Shown here piece after piece: positions 46,531-55,898 of a DNA stretch of 64,000 nt. The position numbers and the translations under genes were made by a program. Position 1 is the first letter of the stretch. Each line of letters starts with the position of its first letter. The notes beneath the pieces are model-generated. The model was not told where the DNA came from, did no database searches, and saw only the letters and a program-made list of their open reading frames with translations. Source of the stretch: an uncultured Alteromonadaceae bacterium (GTDB lineage Bacteria; Pseudomonadota; Gammaproteobacteria; Enterobacterales; Alteromonadaceae); assembly GCA_947494925.1 (NCBI GenBank), contig CANLWS010000005.1:124001-188000 (forward strand), written 5' to 3'.

Positions 46531-48129
46531 TTAGTGTTTAAAATGACGCATGCCAGTGAACACCATAGCAATACCATGTTCATCTGCGGCAGCAATCACT
46601 TCAGCATCACGCATTGAACCGCCAGGTTGGATAATGGCGCTGATACCTGCTTCTGCGGCAGCATCGATGCCATCCCGGAAGGGGAAGAATGCATCTGATG
46701 CCATCACTGAACCTTTTACCTCAAGATTTTCATCAAAGGCTTTGATTCCGGCGATTTTCGCTGAATAGACACGACTCATCTGTCCTGCACCAACACCGAT
46801 AGTCATGCCGTCTTTGCAATAAACAATGGCATTGGATTTGACATATTTTGCTACTTTCCAGGTGAACATCAGGTCTCGCAATTGTTCCGCAGTTGGCTGT
46901 ACTTTTGACACCACCTGGAGATCTTCCAGGTCAACCATGCCAAAATCACGTTCCTGTACCAGCAAGCCGCCATTAACACGTTTGAAGTCATAGCCATCGG
47001 TCAGTTGGCCCTGCCAGTCTCCGCATTCAAGCAAACGGACATTCTGCTTAGCAGAAACAGTTTCAATTGCTTCCTGACTTACGGATGGGGCAATAATTAC
47101 TTCAACAAACTGTCTGTCAACTATGGCCTTAGCCGTTTCACCATCCAGTTCACGGTTAAATGCGATAATGCCACCAAATGCTGAAGTAGGATCCGTTTTG
47201 AATGCGCGGTCATAGGCTTCCTGTATACTGTCGCCGAGAGCGACTCCACATGGGTTGGCATGTTTTACTATTACACAGGCTGGCTGTTCAAATTCTTTCA
47301 CACATTCCAAGGCAGCATCTGTATCTGCAATGTTGTTAAACGAAAGCGCTTTCCCTTGGATTTGTTTAGCAGTAGCAACGCCATTTTCCTGCACATTATT
47401 TTCTACATAAAATGCTGCAGCCTGATGGCTGTTTTCACCGTAACGTAAGTCTTCTTTTTTGCTTAGTTGCAGGTTAAAAGTACGCGGGAATTCACTATGC
47501 TGATGGCCACAATCTTCTGCACATTCAGTCGAATCAACTCGTGCACCAAAATAGTTGGCAATCATGCCATCATATTCAGCTGTATGCTCGAACGCGGCGA
47601 TTGCCAGATCAAAACGGGTCTGATAGCTCAATGAACCTTCATTCTTTTCCATTTCTGCCAATACACGGGAGTAGTCTGATGAATTGACGACAATAGTGAC
47701 GTCTTTATGGTTTTTAGCCGCTGCGCGCACCATTGTTGGCCCACCAATATCGATGTTCTCGATAGCATCTTCCAATGAGCAAGCTTCATTGGCAACTGTG
47801 GCCGCGAAAGGATAAAGATTCACCACAACCAGATCTATTGGTGCAATATTGTTTTCAGCCATAACGGTTTCATCTTGCCCACGACGAGCCAGAATTCCAC
47901 CATGTATTTTAGGGTGAAGGGTTTTGACCCGACCATCCATAATTTCAGGATGACCAGTGTGTTCAGAGACTTCTTTTACTGCAAGTCCGGCGTCGGCCAG
48001 TAACTTAGCTGTTCCGCCTGTGGAGAGCAATTCAACACCTTTGTCTGCCAAGGCTGTGGCGAATTCCAGGATGCCGGATTTATCTGAAACACTGAGCAAT
48101 GCGCGGCGAATAGGTTTTGGGGTTTGCAT
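46531..48129 (-). CDS. purH: Bifunctional AICAR transformylase / IMP cyclohydrolase PurH
   Basis: A 532-residue enzyme for the last two steps of IMP synthesis. The N-terminal MGS-like cyclohydrolase domain has [12 protein letters not shown] and [12 protein letters not shown]; the transformylase domain has [13 protein letters not shown] with the key Lys and His. Its upstream neighbour is fis, but a strong terminator lies between them, so purH must have its own promoter in about 48130-48175. Confidence 0.97.
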   Translation of the reverse strand: MQTPKPIRRALLSVSDKSGILEFATALADKGVELLSTGGTAKLLADAGLAVKEVSEHTGHPEIMDGRVKTLHPKIHGGILARRGQDETVMAENNIAPIDLVVVNLYPFAATVANEACSLEDAIENIDIGGPTMVRAAAKNHKDVTIVVNSSDYSRVLAEMEKNEGSLSYQTRFDLAIAAFEHTAEYDGMIANYFGARVDSTECAEDCGHQHSEFPRTFNLQLSKKEDLRYGENSHQAAAFYVENNVQENGVATAKQIQGKALSFNNIADTDAALECVKEFEQPACVIVKHANPCGVALGDSIQEAYDRAFKTDPTSAFGGIIAFNRELDGETAKAIVDRQFVEVIIAPSVSQEAIETVSAKQNVRLLECGDWQGQLTDGYDFKRVNGGLLVQERDFGMVDLEDLQVVSKVQPTAEQLRDLMFTWKVAKYVKSNAIVYCKDGMTIGVGAGQMSRVYSAKIAGIKAFDENLEVKGSVMASDAFFPFRDGIDAAAEAGISAIIQPGGSMRDAEVIAAADEHGIAMVFTGMRHFKH

Positions 48130-48180
48130 TTTTGTTCTCTTTAGATCAACTTGACCAAATAGTCAGCTTGCTTAAAAACG

Positions 48181-48208
48181 AAAAGAGCACCGAATAAGGT
48201 GCTCTTTT
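48181..48208 (-). terminator. Rho-independent terminator after fis
   Basis: An 11-bp perfect stem (AAAAGAGCACC at 48181-48191, its complement at 48198-48208) with a 6-base loop. On the minus strand the stem ends in a run of T, and more T follow after CG. It lies 25 bases after the fis stop and ends the dusB-fis transcript. The plus-strand side also has five T, so it can work in both directions. Confidence 0.92.
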
Positions 48209-48232
48209 TAACGAATGGATTTGCCAGTCGGC

Positions 48233-48526
48233 TTAGTTCATTCCGTATTGCTTCAACTTCTTGCGAAGTGTACCACGGTTAATACCCATCATGATCGCAG
48301 CGCGTGTTTGATTACCGCGAGTGAATGTCATAATTTCTTCAAGCAATGGCGCTTCTACTTCTGCCAATACCAGGTCATACAAATTTTCGATGTCTGTATT
48401 GTCCAATTGTTTAAGGTATTTGTTAACAGCCTGTTTTACAGAGTCACGAAGAGGTTTTTGTGCCTGAGTTTGAGAAGGCGTCGTCACCGTAGTGGTGAAA
48501 GGAGAAGTCACATTTTGATCGAACAT
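48233..48526 (-). CDS. fis: DNA-binding protein Fis
   Basis: A 97-residue nucleoid protein that bends DNA and adjusts transcription and recombination with growth rate. The C-terminal HTH region is nearly identical to E. coli ([21 protein letters not shown], ending KQYGMN), and [15 protein letters not shown] is the family centre. The start MFDQNV aligns with Fis proteins; an ATG two codons upstream (48532) is also possible. It follows dusB, as in E. coli. Confidence 0.97.
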   Translation of the reverse strand: MFDQNVTSPFTTTVTTPSQTQAQKPLRDSVKQAVNKYLKQLDNTDIENLYDLVLAEVEAPLLEEIMTFTRGNQTRAAIMMGINRGTLRKKLKQYGMN

Positions 48527-48554
48527 ATACATCTTGCTCTTTAGTTAATAATAG

Positions 48555-49556
48555 CTAAGCAGCAGGGGAGATTTGTTTTTCAACAACTCCACCTACCATC
48601 TGGTCAAAATAATGATTTAACTCATCAAGTTGCTGTGCAGCATCCTCGATAGCATTAAACCTGGCACGGAAAAGGCGTTCCTTATCATGATCCGCTAAGT
48701 ACCATCCCACATGCTTGCGGGCGATTCTGGCTCCCATAAACTCACCATAAAACTGGTGAACATTGCTGACGTGCTCCAACAAAACTGAACGCACTTCATT
48801 AATGCCCGGTGCGGGTAACATTTCACCGGTCTGCAAATAATGATGGATCTCCCGAAAAATCCAGGGATTACCCTGAGCGCCTCGACCGATCATCAATGCA
48901 TCTGCGTTGGTGTATTCCAAAACCTGTTTCGCATCCTGCGCACAGGTAATGTCACCATTGGCTACTACAGGAATAGACACAGTCTGCTTAATCGCTTTAA
49001 TTGTGTCGTACTCCGCTTCACCTTTATACATACAGGCTCGCGTGCGACCATGCACTGCGAGTGATTGGATACCATTTGATTCAGCAATTCTGGCGATTTG
49101 CACGCCATTGCGGTTCTCGGGATCCCAACCTGTTCGTATTTTTAAGGTAACAGGGACATTAACCGCATTTACCACAGCCTGAATGATTTCCTCAACCAGA
49201 GCCGGGTGTTGCAACAATGCTGATCCTGCCAGCTTTTTATTCACTTTTTTTGCTGGACACCCCATATTGATATCAATAATCTGAGCGCCGTTGCCTACAT
49301 TAAACTGAGCGGCTTCCGCCATTAAATCCGGATCAGCACCTGCAATCTGCACGGAACGCAATCCCGACTCACCAGTATGATCCATTCGTTGCCGGGATTT
49401 GTCTGACTTCCACACCTTTGGATTGGAAGACAACATTTCCGACACCACCAACCCTGCCCCCAAACGTTTACACATTTGTCTGAAAGGCCTGTCGGTAACA
49501 CCCGCCATGGGTGCAAGGATCAGGTTATTGTCGAGTTTATAAGGACCAATCTGCAT
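48555..49556 (-). CDS. dusB: tRNA-dihydrouridine synthase B
   Basis: A 333-residue flavin enzyme that reduces uridines in the tRNA D-loop. It starts IGPYKLDNNLILAPMAGVTDRPFR and has NMGCPAKKVNKKLAGSALL with the conserved active-site Cys, followed by RTGWDP and ANGDI. It is the first gene of the dusB-fis operon, with 22 bases to fis. In relatives prmA lies directly upstream; here an orphan gene lies between them. Confidence 0.96.
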   Translation of the reverse strand: MQIGPYKLDNNLILAPMAGVTDRPFRQMCKRLGAGLVVSEMLSSNPKVWKSDKSRQRMDHTGESGLRSVQIAGADPDLMAEAAQFNVGNGAQIIDINMGCPAKKVNKKLAGSALLQHPALVEEIIQAVVNAVNVPVTLKIRTGWDPENRNGVQIARIAESNGIQSLAVHGRTRACMYKGEAEYDTIKAIKQTVSIPVVANGDITCAQDAKQVLEYTNADALMIGRGAQGNPWIFREIHHYLQTGEMLPAPGINEVRSVLLEHVSNVHQFYGEFMGARIARKHVGWYLADHDKERLFRARFNAIEDAAQQLDELNHYFDQMVGGVVEKQISPAA

Positions 49557-49895
49557 AATGTATAGACCGCTTAATCGTGCAAAAAATGTCCACTCAGCTA
49601 AAAAGGGCGCTCATATTACGGTTTTTTTACTCACTTGAAAAGGCCAATAAATAAACAATTTTTCACTTTATTTGATGTAAAGCTATTGACAGCCAAGCAC
49701 AGGTTTGGTCAGACCTCAGATAAGTGGTTGCTTTTCAAACAAAAAGTTGAAATTGAGTGAGAGAAACGATCTCAGCTAGTATTTCAAGGCTTGTGAGTTA
49801 GCTCAGGTCTTTGCTTTCGAATATATGGTGCGATAACCTAATTATCGTTTCTACTTGGAGAAACATCACAATTTTCGCTATTAAAAGGACATTCA
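49557..49895. other. Intergenic region before dusB and the orphan secreted-protein gene
   Basis: 339 bases without a credible gene, AT-rich. It must hold the dusB-fis promoter (minus strand) and the promoter of the 161-residue gene (plus strand). Small inverted repeats are CGATAA (49831-49836)/TTATCG (49842-49847). A TTGACA at 49686-49691 has no matching -10 on the plus strand. AAAGGA lies just before the plus-strand gene. I see nothing else clear. Confidence 0.35.
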
Positions 49896-50381
49896 ATGAA
49901 AATCATTAACCTCACTACAATCTTAGCTGCATTGTTTTACTCCACGTTCACTATGGCAGTCTGTCAATTGCCACTAAAAGACAGTAATTCACGTATTTTT
50001 CCATCGATGATAACGCCTGGTGGTGGTTGGAGTGGTGGCTTTGTTATCACTAACATTAGTGAAGTTCCGGTTAAAGTCACCCTAGAGCAAACTGACGTTG
50101 ATGGAAACGGGTATACACCCTACTCCGTAAGCTACACTGGGCATTTTAATGCCAGCAATACACCCTTAAATCTTATCAATGGTGCAACACTGCAGCCAGG
50201 GCAACTAGGGACCTTGAATATCGCCGACCCTGCAACGCCAATAATTAATATTGGCTATATTAATTGGGAAGCAGATTCCTGTATTGAAAACGCACTCTTG
50301 GTGACATTTTACAACCAATACAATATATCTGCCAAATATAGCTCCGGTCGATTTCAATTGAATAATGGCCTGCCGTTTTGA
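49896..50381 (+). CDS. Orphan secreted protein of unknown family
   Basis: A 161-residue protein that I do not recognise. A signal peptide (KIINLTTILAALFYSTFTMA) is followed by a mature part of about 140 residues with many Gly, Asn, Thr and Val, short beta-strand-like stretches (GGFVITNISEVPVKVTLEQTD, GQLGTLNIADP) and two cysteines (CQL near residue 23 and SC near 130) that could form a disulfide. It looks like a small beta-sandwich that could be surface- or periplasm-located. AAAGGA lies 8 bases before ATG. It lies opposite to and between prmA and dusB, which are normally adjacent. Confidence 0.75.
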   Translation: MKIINLTTILAALFYSTFTMAVCQLPLKDSNSRIFPSMITPGGGWSGGFVITNISEVPVKVTLEQTDVDGNGYTPYSVSYTGHFNASNTPLNLINGATLQPGQLGTLNIADPATPIINIGYINWEADSCIENALLVTFYNQYNISAKYSSGRFQLNNGLPF

Positions 50382-50409
50382 TATTAAATGCCAGCACAAA
50401 TTATTATTG

Positions 50410-51294
50410 CTAATTAACTTTCTTAATCCCTGACACTCTTGACCATTCGCCTTCAATTGCGATAGGTTCCATCTCAAAATCTTGGGAATACAGTGCGTTA
50501 ATCTCTTCGGCTTGTGTCGCCAGAATACCTGATAACACCAGTTTTCCTTCGGGCTTACAATAATTGGTGATAACTTGTCGAAGCTCTCTGAGTGGGCCGG
50601 CAAGAATATTGGCTAGAACAACATCTGCCTGTAAGTCTGGCTGATCGGCAGGCAGATAAACTTCTATTTTGTTGCCCACCTGATTACGATTCGCGTTGTC
50701 CTGACTGGCCAGTAAGGCCTGAGGATCGATGTCGATGCCCACAACTTTGGATGCACCAAGTTTCAGTGCTGCAATACCGAGAATACCCGACCCACAGCCA
50801 AAATCGACCACAACCTGACCTTCCAGTTCTAAATTGTCTAACCATTGCAAGCATAAAGAGGTCGTCGGGTGTGTTCCCGTGCCAAATGCCAGCCCTGGAT
50901 CCAGCATGACATTAACCGCATTTGGATCAGGGATGTCACGCCAACTGGGACATATCCATAGCCGTTTGCCAAATTGAATAGGATGAAAATTGTCCATCCA
51001 TTCTCGCTCCCAATCTTTGTCTTCCAATTGGTCAAGCTTGTGATTGAATCCCTTCCCCAATACTTTGGATTTTTCCAGTTGATTTACGACCCTTGGCATA
51101 TCGTATTCAGCATCGTACAGGCCGACAACTTGCGTATCTGGCCACAACATTACCTCTCCCGGCTTGGGTTCATACATTGGCGTGTCTTTGGCATCGATAA
51201 AGGTGACTGCCTGCGCTCCGTTGGCACTGAGCATGTCACCTATCTGCTCAGCGTATTCTGCTTGCGTATTTATTTTAAGTTGGATCCAGGGCAT
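50410..51294 (-). CDS. prmA: Ribosomal protein L11 methyltransferase PrmA
   Basis: A 294-residue methyltransferase that trimethylates ribosomal protein L11. The N-terminal substrate domain starts [22 protein letters not shown]; the SAM-binding motif is [20 protein letters not shown], followed by DIDPQA and [12 protein letters not shown]. Normal length. In E. coli it lies downstream of accBC and upstream of dusB-fis; here its other neighbours have changed. Confidence 0.97.
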   Translation of the reverse strand: MPWIQLKINTQAEYAEQIGDMLSANGAQAVTFIDAKDTPMYEPKPGEVMLWPDTQVVGLYDAEYDMPRVVNQLEKSKVLGKGFNHKLDQLEDKDWEREWMDNFHPIQFGKRLWICPSWRDIPDPNAVNVMLDPGLAFGTGTHPTTSLCLQWLDNLELEGQVVVDFGCGSGILGIAALKLGASKVVGIDIDPQALLASQDNANRNQVGNKIEVYLPADQPDLQADVVLANILAGPLRELRQVITNYCKPEGKLVLSGILATQAEEINALYSQDFEMEPIAIEGEWSRVSGIKKVN

Positions 51295-51453
51295 AGCTCA
51301 TCCAGAAAGTAAAAGCACAAGTATATCAGTTACTTTTTGCTCAGACTTGCTGAATAAGCATTTCTGCGCAAATTGAACTATTGTATTAAGTACAAGGACT
51401 TGCCAGGAAACCTAAATGCCCGACAATATATTCACTTATGTACGGGATTATAA

Positions 51454-52200
51454 ATGAGGCCATATCTCTCTGCCGCAGTGTTACGCCTTTTGATGCTGAT
51501 TGTTTGCGTAATCAGCCATGTTGCTGCGGGCAAAACATTGGATGTCGCAGTGGGCTGGACCAAACCACCTTATGTTATTGCAGATGGGAATACCGGTTTT
51601 GAACTAGACCTGGTTCGCACGGTATTTGATAGTATTGGACACGAAATCATACCTATTTACGTACCCTATGGTCGTTCTCACGCCATGCTGAAAAGTGGTA
51701 TGGTTGATCTGACGTTAACAATGAATAACAAGCTTGATATCGATAGCAATAAACTCAGTGATGTCTATGTCACTTACCAGAATGTAGCCATCTCATTGAG
51801 ATCAGCGGATCTGCAGCTGAATTCTGTTTCTGATCTGCAATATCATACAGTCGTGGCGTTTCAAAACGCTGCTGTAGTACTTGGCAGTGAATTTAAACAG
51901 GCAATAAACCAAAGCCGCCTTTATATAGAACTACCCGATCAGCAGAAGCAAGTTGAGATGTTGTTGCTCGGTAACACTGCGCTTGTCGTTATGGACATCA
52001 ATATTTTCCGTCATATCAGCAAAGAACTGAAAGGCACCGACCAAACTGACAATGTGGACTTTCATTATCTGTTTCCCGCCAGTCCATACCGTGCAGGATT
52101 CAAAGACCTGGAAGTTAAAAACGCTTTCAATCTTGCACTTCAAAATTTCATGCAGAGTGATCAGTACGAATGGCTGAAGTACCGATACGGTTTAAAGTAA
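51454..52200 (+). CDS. Family 3 extracellular solute-binding protein
   Basis: A 248-residue exported protein of the amino-acid-binding SBP family. A signal peptide (LRLLMLIVCVISHVAA) is followed by LDVAVGWTKPPYVIADGNTGFELDLVR, the usual opening, and the C-terminal lobe ends in MQSDQYEWLKYRYG. No permease or ATPase genes lie beside it, so it may serve as a lone sensor or share a transporter; such orphan forms are common in Alteromonadales. Ligand unknown. Confidence 0.88.
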   Translation: MRPYLSAAVLRLLMLIVCVISHVAAGKTLDVAVGWTKPPYVIADGNTGFELDLVRTVFDSIGHEIIPIYVPYGRSHAMLKSGMVDLTLTMNNKLDIDSNKLSDVYVTYQNVAISLRSADLQLNSVSDLQYHTVVAFQNAAVVLGSEFKQAINQSRLYIELPDQQKQVEMLLLGNTALVVMDINIFRHISKELKGTDQTDNVDFHYLFPASPYRAGFKDLEVKNAFNLALQNFMQSDQYEWLKYRYGLK

Positions 52201-52299
52201 CGCTATTCAATCAGGTTTTATTAACCTGCCAATAAGTATTGAGTTTTTATGAACTTAGCGGGACACTTCGTTTTCCCGGTAGCTTCAGGAAAATGAGAT

Positions 52300-52932
52300 A
52301 TGGAATTAATAGGTATGTTGGATTCGCCCTACGTAAGGCGCGTTGCCATAACCATGCAATATTTGGATGTCCCGTTTGAACACAAGGCACTTTCAGTCTT
52401 CCGTGACTATGCCGAGTTTGAAAACATCAATCCGTTAGTCAAGGCTCCCACCTTGGTGTGTGATGATGGTGAGGTATTGATGGACTCTACGCTAATTATT
52501 CAATTTGCAGAGTCATTGACTGAAAAATCATTGCTCGCTGGTGAGAACAGTAAACTGCAAAAAATACTCAGGATGATTGGCCTTGCCCTCAATGTTTGTG
52601 ACAAAAGCGTCCAATATTATTATGAGATCTCGCAAAGGCCGGAAGATCTGAGGCACCAACCCTGGATGGATAGAGTCACCCGGCAACTCGGCCATGCCTG
52701 TAATGCTTTGGAAACGGAATTTAAGCCAGAACACGCAATGATGGCCAACGATTCACCCAACCAGGCTGGAATTTCTGCCGCCGTGGCCTTTAAATTTGCG
52801 CAACAAATATTGCCAGCCAATATATTGGATATGGATAAATTTACATCGCTCAGCAAATTCTCTGCACAGATGGAAAAACGAGTGGAATTTAAGCGCGCTG
52901 CGTTTGGCGATAAAGCTTACCCTGTGGACTGA
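52300..52932 (+). CDS. Glutathione S-transferase family protein
   Basis: A 210-residue protein with a thioredoxin-like N-terminal domain (MELIGMLDSPYVRRVAI, then VKAPTLVCDDGEVLMDSTLI with the conserved cis-proline and D-S turn) and a helical C-terminal domain. Ser9 may be the glutathione-contacting residue. Substrate unknown. It lies 100 bases after the solute-binding gene on the same strand, probably as a separate unit. Confidence 0.9.
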   Translation: MELIGMLDSPYVRRVAITMQYLDVPFEHKALSVFRDYAEFENINPLVKAPTLVCDDGEVLMDSTLIIQFAESLTEKSLLAGENSKLQKILRMIGLALNVCDKSVQYYYEISQRPEDLRHQPWMDRVTRQLGHACNALETEFKPEHAMMANDSPNQAGISAAVAFKFAQQILPANILDMDKFTSLSKFSAQMEKRVEFKRAAFGDKAYPVD

Positions 52933-52947
52933 TATAAGGGATAGGGC

Positions 52948-52981
52948 GAGAGTCACTCTTTAAACTTAAAAAGTGGCTCTC
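52948..52981. terminator. Hairpin between convergent GST and M3 peptidase genes
   Basis: GAGAGTCACT (52948-52957) pairs with AGTGGCTCTC (52972-52981), with one G-T pair, and inner T and A runs extend it. It sits in the middle of the 68-base gap between two convergent stops, so it may end both transcripts. There is no long T-run on either side. Confidence 0.55.
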
Positions 52982-53000
52982 CCTGCAGCATTCTTAATAA

Positions 53001-55019
53001 CTACAAATTGTTGAGTTTCTCAATATATGCAGCTGGCGAGAACTCTCTTCCCAGAAAATCTGCAACAAAGTCTTTCGCAGGTTTACTGCCTGCCGCACCT
53101 AATACTTTTTTCCGATATAGCCAAGCGACTTCTTTATTGCGCATGCCTGATTTCTCAAAAACAGAAAACAAGTCAGTGGCAATAGCCAAAGACCATTGAT
53201 AGGTATAATAGTTTGAAGAATACCCGTTCAGATGGCCAAAGTTGGCGTAGAAATGCGTTCCTTCTACATGAGGGTAGGGTGCATATTGGTCCTGCAAAGA
53301 TAACATTAGTTGGTCAAGTTCAAACTTGTCAGGGTGTTGGTTGTAATAATTGAGCGAGAGATTGGCGTAAAAAATCTGTGTGGCTGTAGCCGTCGCCTTA
53401 CCAAAATTTCTGGCTCGATTCATCTTATCCACCAATTCTTTGGGTATGGTTTCACCTTGCTTATTGGACGCAAAAGTCACCAGAGTGTCATAATCCCAAA
53501 TCCACTCTTCCAACATCTGAGAAGGTGCTTCGACAAAGTCTCGTTCCATACTCATTCCTGTCGTCGACAGATAATCCTGAGTACCTGAAAACATATTGTG
53601 AATAAGATGGCCAAATTCGTGCAGGAACGTTTCAACCTGTCCATGCTCCATCAGACCTTTAGGAAAATTCTGAGCTAATCCTGATAAGGGTATCTGTCTA
53701 TTTTTAACTCCTGAGCGCAAGGTCCAATGTGCAGCATGTTTATATTTATTTTCCCGTGGGTGATTGTCCATATAAAAGCGCCCGATCACTTTACCATTTT
53801 CAACCATCTCATATGATTCCACGTCACTATGCCAGGTCGCCGTATCCCAAGGACGAATTTCCACACCAAACAGGTCTTCAGTCAAACCAAAAATACCATC
53901 TCGCACTTTGTGGTAAGTGAAATAATTCCGTACTTCTTTGGAATCCAGCGCATAGTCTTCCTGACGAACCAAATTCATCAGGTAATTTGCCTGCCAAACA
54001 TCAACCCGTTCAGCAGAAGGTTGAATTTTTTGTAGCCGGGACAGAAGCAATTTCAATTCTTTCTGCACTGGTTCTTTTAAAGCTTTGCCAACCTCACTGA
54101 GAAAGGCTTGGGCGTTATCAGGATTACCAATCATTTTGTCTTTCATCGACAATGCGGCAAAATTTTCAAAACCAAGTAATTGAGCAAGTTGATGACGTTT
54201 TTCGATAAGCTCCTTCAAAAGTTTTTTATTTGCCGGGTATCCGCGAGAGCGAGACAAAATACGCATTTCTTTACGCAAACTATCACTTTCCGCATATGTC
54301 ATCACAGGGTACAGATCAGGGTAGTCTGTGGATATCCGGATAAGCCCGTTTTCATCTGCCTCTCTTGCATCAATGTAGTCTTGAGGGAGCCCTTTAAGTG
54401 ATTCTAAGGTGGTGTTGATATACCTGACATCGTTGCGAATATTTTGATCAAACTGATTTCCCAAAGAAGTAATTTCCTGGCTCAATGCTCTGATACGATC
54501 TCGCGTGGCCTGATCTTTATCCACACCGGCCAATCTGAAAGAGGTGAGTGCCTGATCTACCAGATACTGTTCTTTTTCCTTCAAAACACTGGTATCTATG
54601 GCAGTTAAACGTTCATAGTAAGGTCTGGAAAGACCCGATTGAGTAACAAAGTCAGAATAGGTCTCAGTGCACTTTGTTGCTGCGTCTCTGATTGATTCAT
54701 CCGGATGCACTGACTTCATGTACCAGGCATGCCGCACAACCTGAAGATCATAAAAAATGTCGTCATAAGCGCCAACAACCGTCTGCATATTCGCTGGACC
54801 TGTGGAGGACTCGAGTGCAGAAAAATCCAGTTTTGCCTGTTGAATAACGCTTTCGCAGAGCAATGAAAATTCATTGGCAGACAAATTAGGATCAATTCCA
54901 TCAATCAACATAGTTTTAGCTGGCGTACTTTCAGCAGACTCATTTTGTGTTGACACCTGCCCCGATTGGCAACCGAATAACAAAAAACTGCTCAATAACG
55001 TAATCGCAACAGACTTCAC
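53001..55019 (-). CDS. M3-family zinc oligopeptidase, predicted lipoprotein
   Basis: A 672-residue peptidase of the M3 (thimet/Dcp-like) family. The zinc site is HEFGHLIHNMF with His, Glu and His in place. The N-terminus VAITLLSSFLLFGCQSG has a convincing lipobox (LFGC), so unlike the cytoplasmic Dcp and OpdA it is probably anchored to an outer or inner membrane in the periplasm. Start codon GTG with GGAG 7 bases upstream. It likely breaks down short peptides. Confidence 0.92.
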   Translation of the reverse strand: MKSVAITLLSSFLLFGCQSGQVSTQNESAESTPAKTMLIDGIDPNLSANEFSLLCESVIQQAKLDFSALESSTGPANMQTVVGAYDDIFYDLQVVRHAWYMKSVHPDESIRDAATKCTETYSDFVTQSGLSRPYYERLTAIDTSVLKEKEQYLVDQALTSFRLAGVDKDQATRDRIRALSQEITSLGNQFDQNIRNDVRYINTTLESLKGLPQDYIDAREADENGLIRISTDYPDLYPVMTYAESDSLRKEMRILSRSRGYPANKKLLKELIEKRHQLAQLLGFENFAALSMKDKMIGNPDNAQAFLSEVGKALKEPVQKELKLLLSRLQKIQPSAERVDVWQANYLMNLVRQEDYALDSKEVRNYFTYHKVRDGIFGLTEDLFGVEIRPWDTATWHSDVESYEMVENGKVIGRFYMDNHPRENKYKHAAHWTLRSGVKNRQIPLSGLAQNFPKGLMEHGQVETFLHEFGHLIHNMFSGTQDYLSTTGMSMERDFVEAPSQMLEEWIWDYDTLVTFASNKQGETIPKELVDKMNRARNFGKATATATQIFYANLSLNYYNQHPDKFELDQLMLSLQDQYAPYPHVEGTHFYANFGHLNGYSSNYYTYQWSLAIATDLFSVFEKSGMRNKEVAWLYRKKVLGAAGSKPAKDFVADFLGREFSPAAYIEKLNNL

Positions 55020-55190
55020 AGGGTTTCTCCGTTTGGTAATTTAAGATACTGTTTTAGTTCCCTGTTCAGAATGTAAACCATTTCGGCCTGAATTGTCGAA
55101 ATACACATCGAACTGCCAGCCATCAGTTTGGTAAGAAATTATGTCCAGGACTATCCAATTTTCTCAGCACCAACTCAAAAGGAATATCGA

Positions 55191-55850
55191 ATGACGGTAA
55201 AAGCAATACTTTATGACCACGATGGTACTCTGGTCGATTCAGAAACTGTGCATTTTGCAATTTGGAGAGATGTACTCAAAGAATTTGGCGCTGAATTAGC
55301 CGTTGAGATCTACCAGAAATATCACGCTGGCATGCCTACCCTGGCAAACGCACAGGATATTATCGATAGATTTGGCCTTTCGCACACTGCTGAGGACCTG
55401 GCGCAATACAAAGATGAAGCAACTCAGATATTTTTGGAGAATGACAAATTCCCTCTCATGCCTGGTGTGATGGAATCCATTCGATTTTTCGTAGATTTGA
55501 ATTTGCCGCTAGCGGTCGTGACAGGTGCGGGAAGACTTGGCGTCACCACCAGTATTAACAAGCATGACATGGCGCATTACTTTAACGAAATAATCTCCGC
55601 TGATGATGTATCGAGAAGTAAACCTGCTCCTGACTGTTATTTACTCGCCGCAAAGCGACTAGGACTGGCACCGTCTCAATGTATTGCTATCGAAGACACA
55701 ATACACGGCGCCGAAGCAGCGCATTCCGCCGGGATTCCCTGCGTAGTCGTACCAAACAGTATGTCCAATGATAGTGTTTTTCCACACGCAGTGCAGGTTT
55801 GCCAGGATATCATGCAAGCCAGTCAGTGGATTAAGCAGCAGTATACCTAA
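55191..55850 (+). CDS. HAD-family phosphatase (subfamily IA)
   Basis: A 219-residue phosphatase of the phosphoglycolate / beta-phosphoglucomutase-like group. Motif I is YDHDGTLVDSE (nucleophile and acid Asp), motif II lies in VVTGAGRLG, the Lys in SRSKPAPDCYLLAAKRL and motif IV is AIEDTIHGAEAA. The start at 55191 has AAAAGGA upstream; a frame to 55128 was rejected. Substrate unknown. It converges with the histidine kinase gene. Confidence 0.92.
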   Translation: MTVKAILYDHDGTLVDSETVHFAIWRDVLKEFGAELAVEIYQKYHAGMPTLANAQDIIDRFGLSHTAEDLAQYKDEATQIFLENDKFPLMPGVMESIRFFVDLNLPLAVVTGAGRLGVTTSINKHDMAHYFNEIISADDVSRSKPAPDCYLLAAKRLGLAPSQCIAIEDTIHGAEAAHSAGIPCVVVPNSMSNDSVFPHAVQVCQDIMQASQWIKQQYT

Positions 55851-55898
55851 CTGTAATGTGTCACCCTGGCAGACACAAAATTAGGCAGAGCGTTTGAG

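Noticed and set aside
49686-49691. TTGACA as a -35 box before the orphan secreted-protein gene
   Set aside because: No -10-like hexamer lies 16-18 bases downstream, and it is 205 bases from the start codon.
518-51453. Inverted repeats at the ends of the proposed inversion
   Set aside because: The only similarity between the two end regions is a 9-base direct match (TGAATAAGC), within chance and in the wrong orientation.
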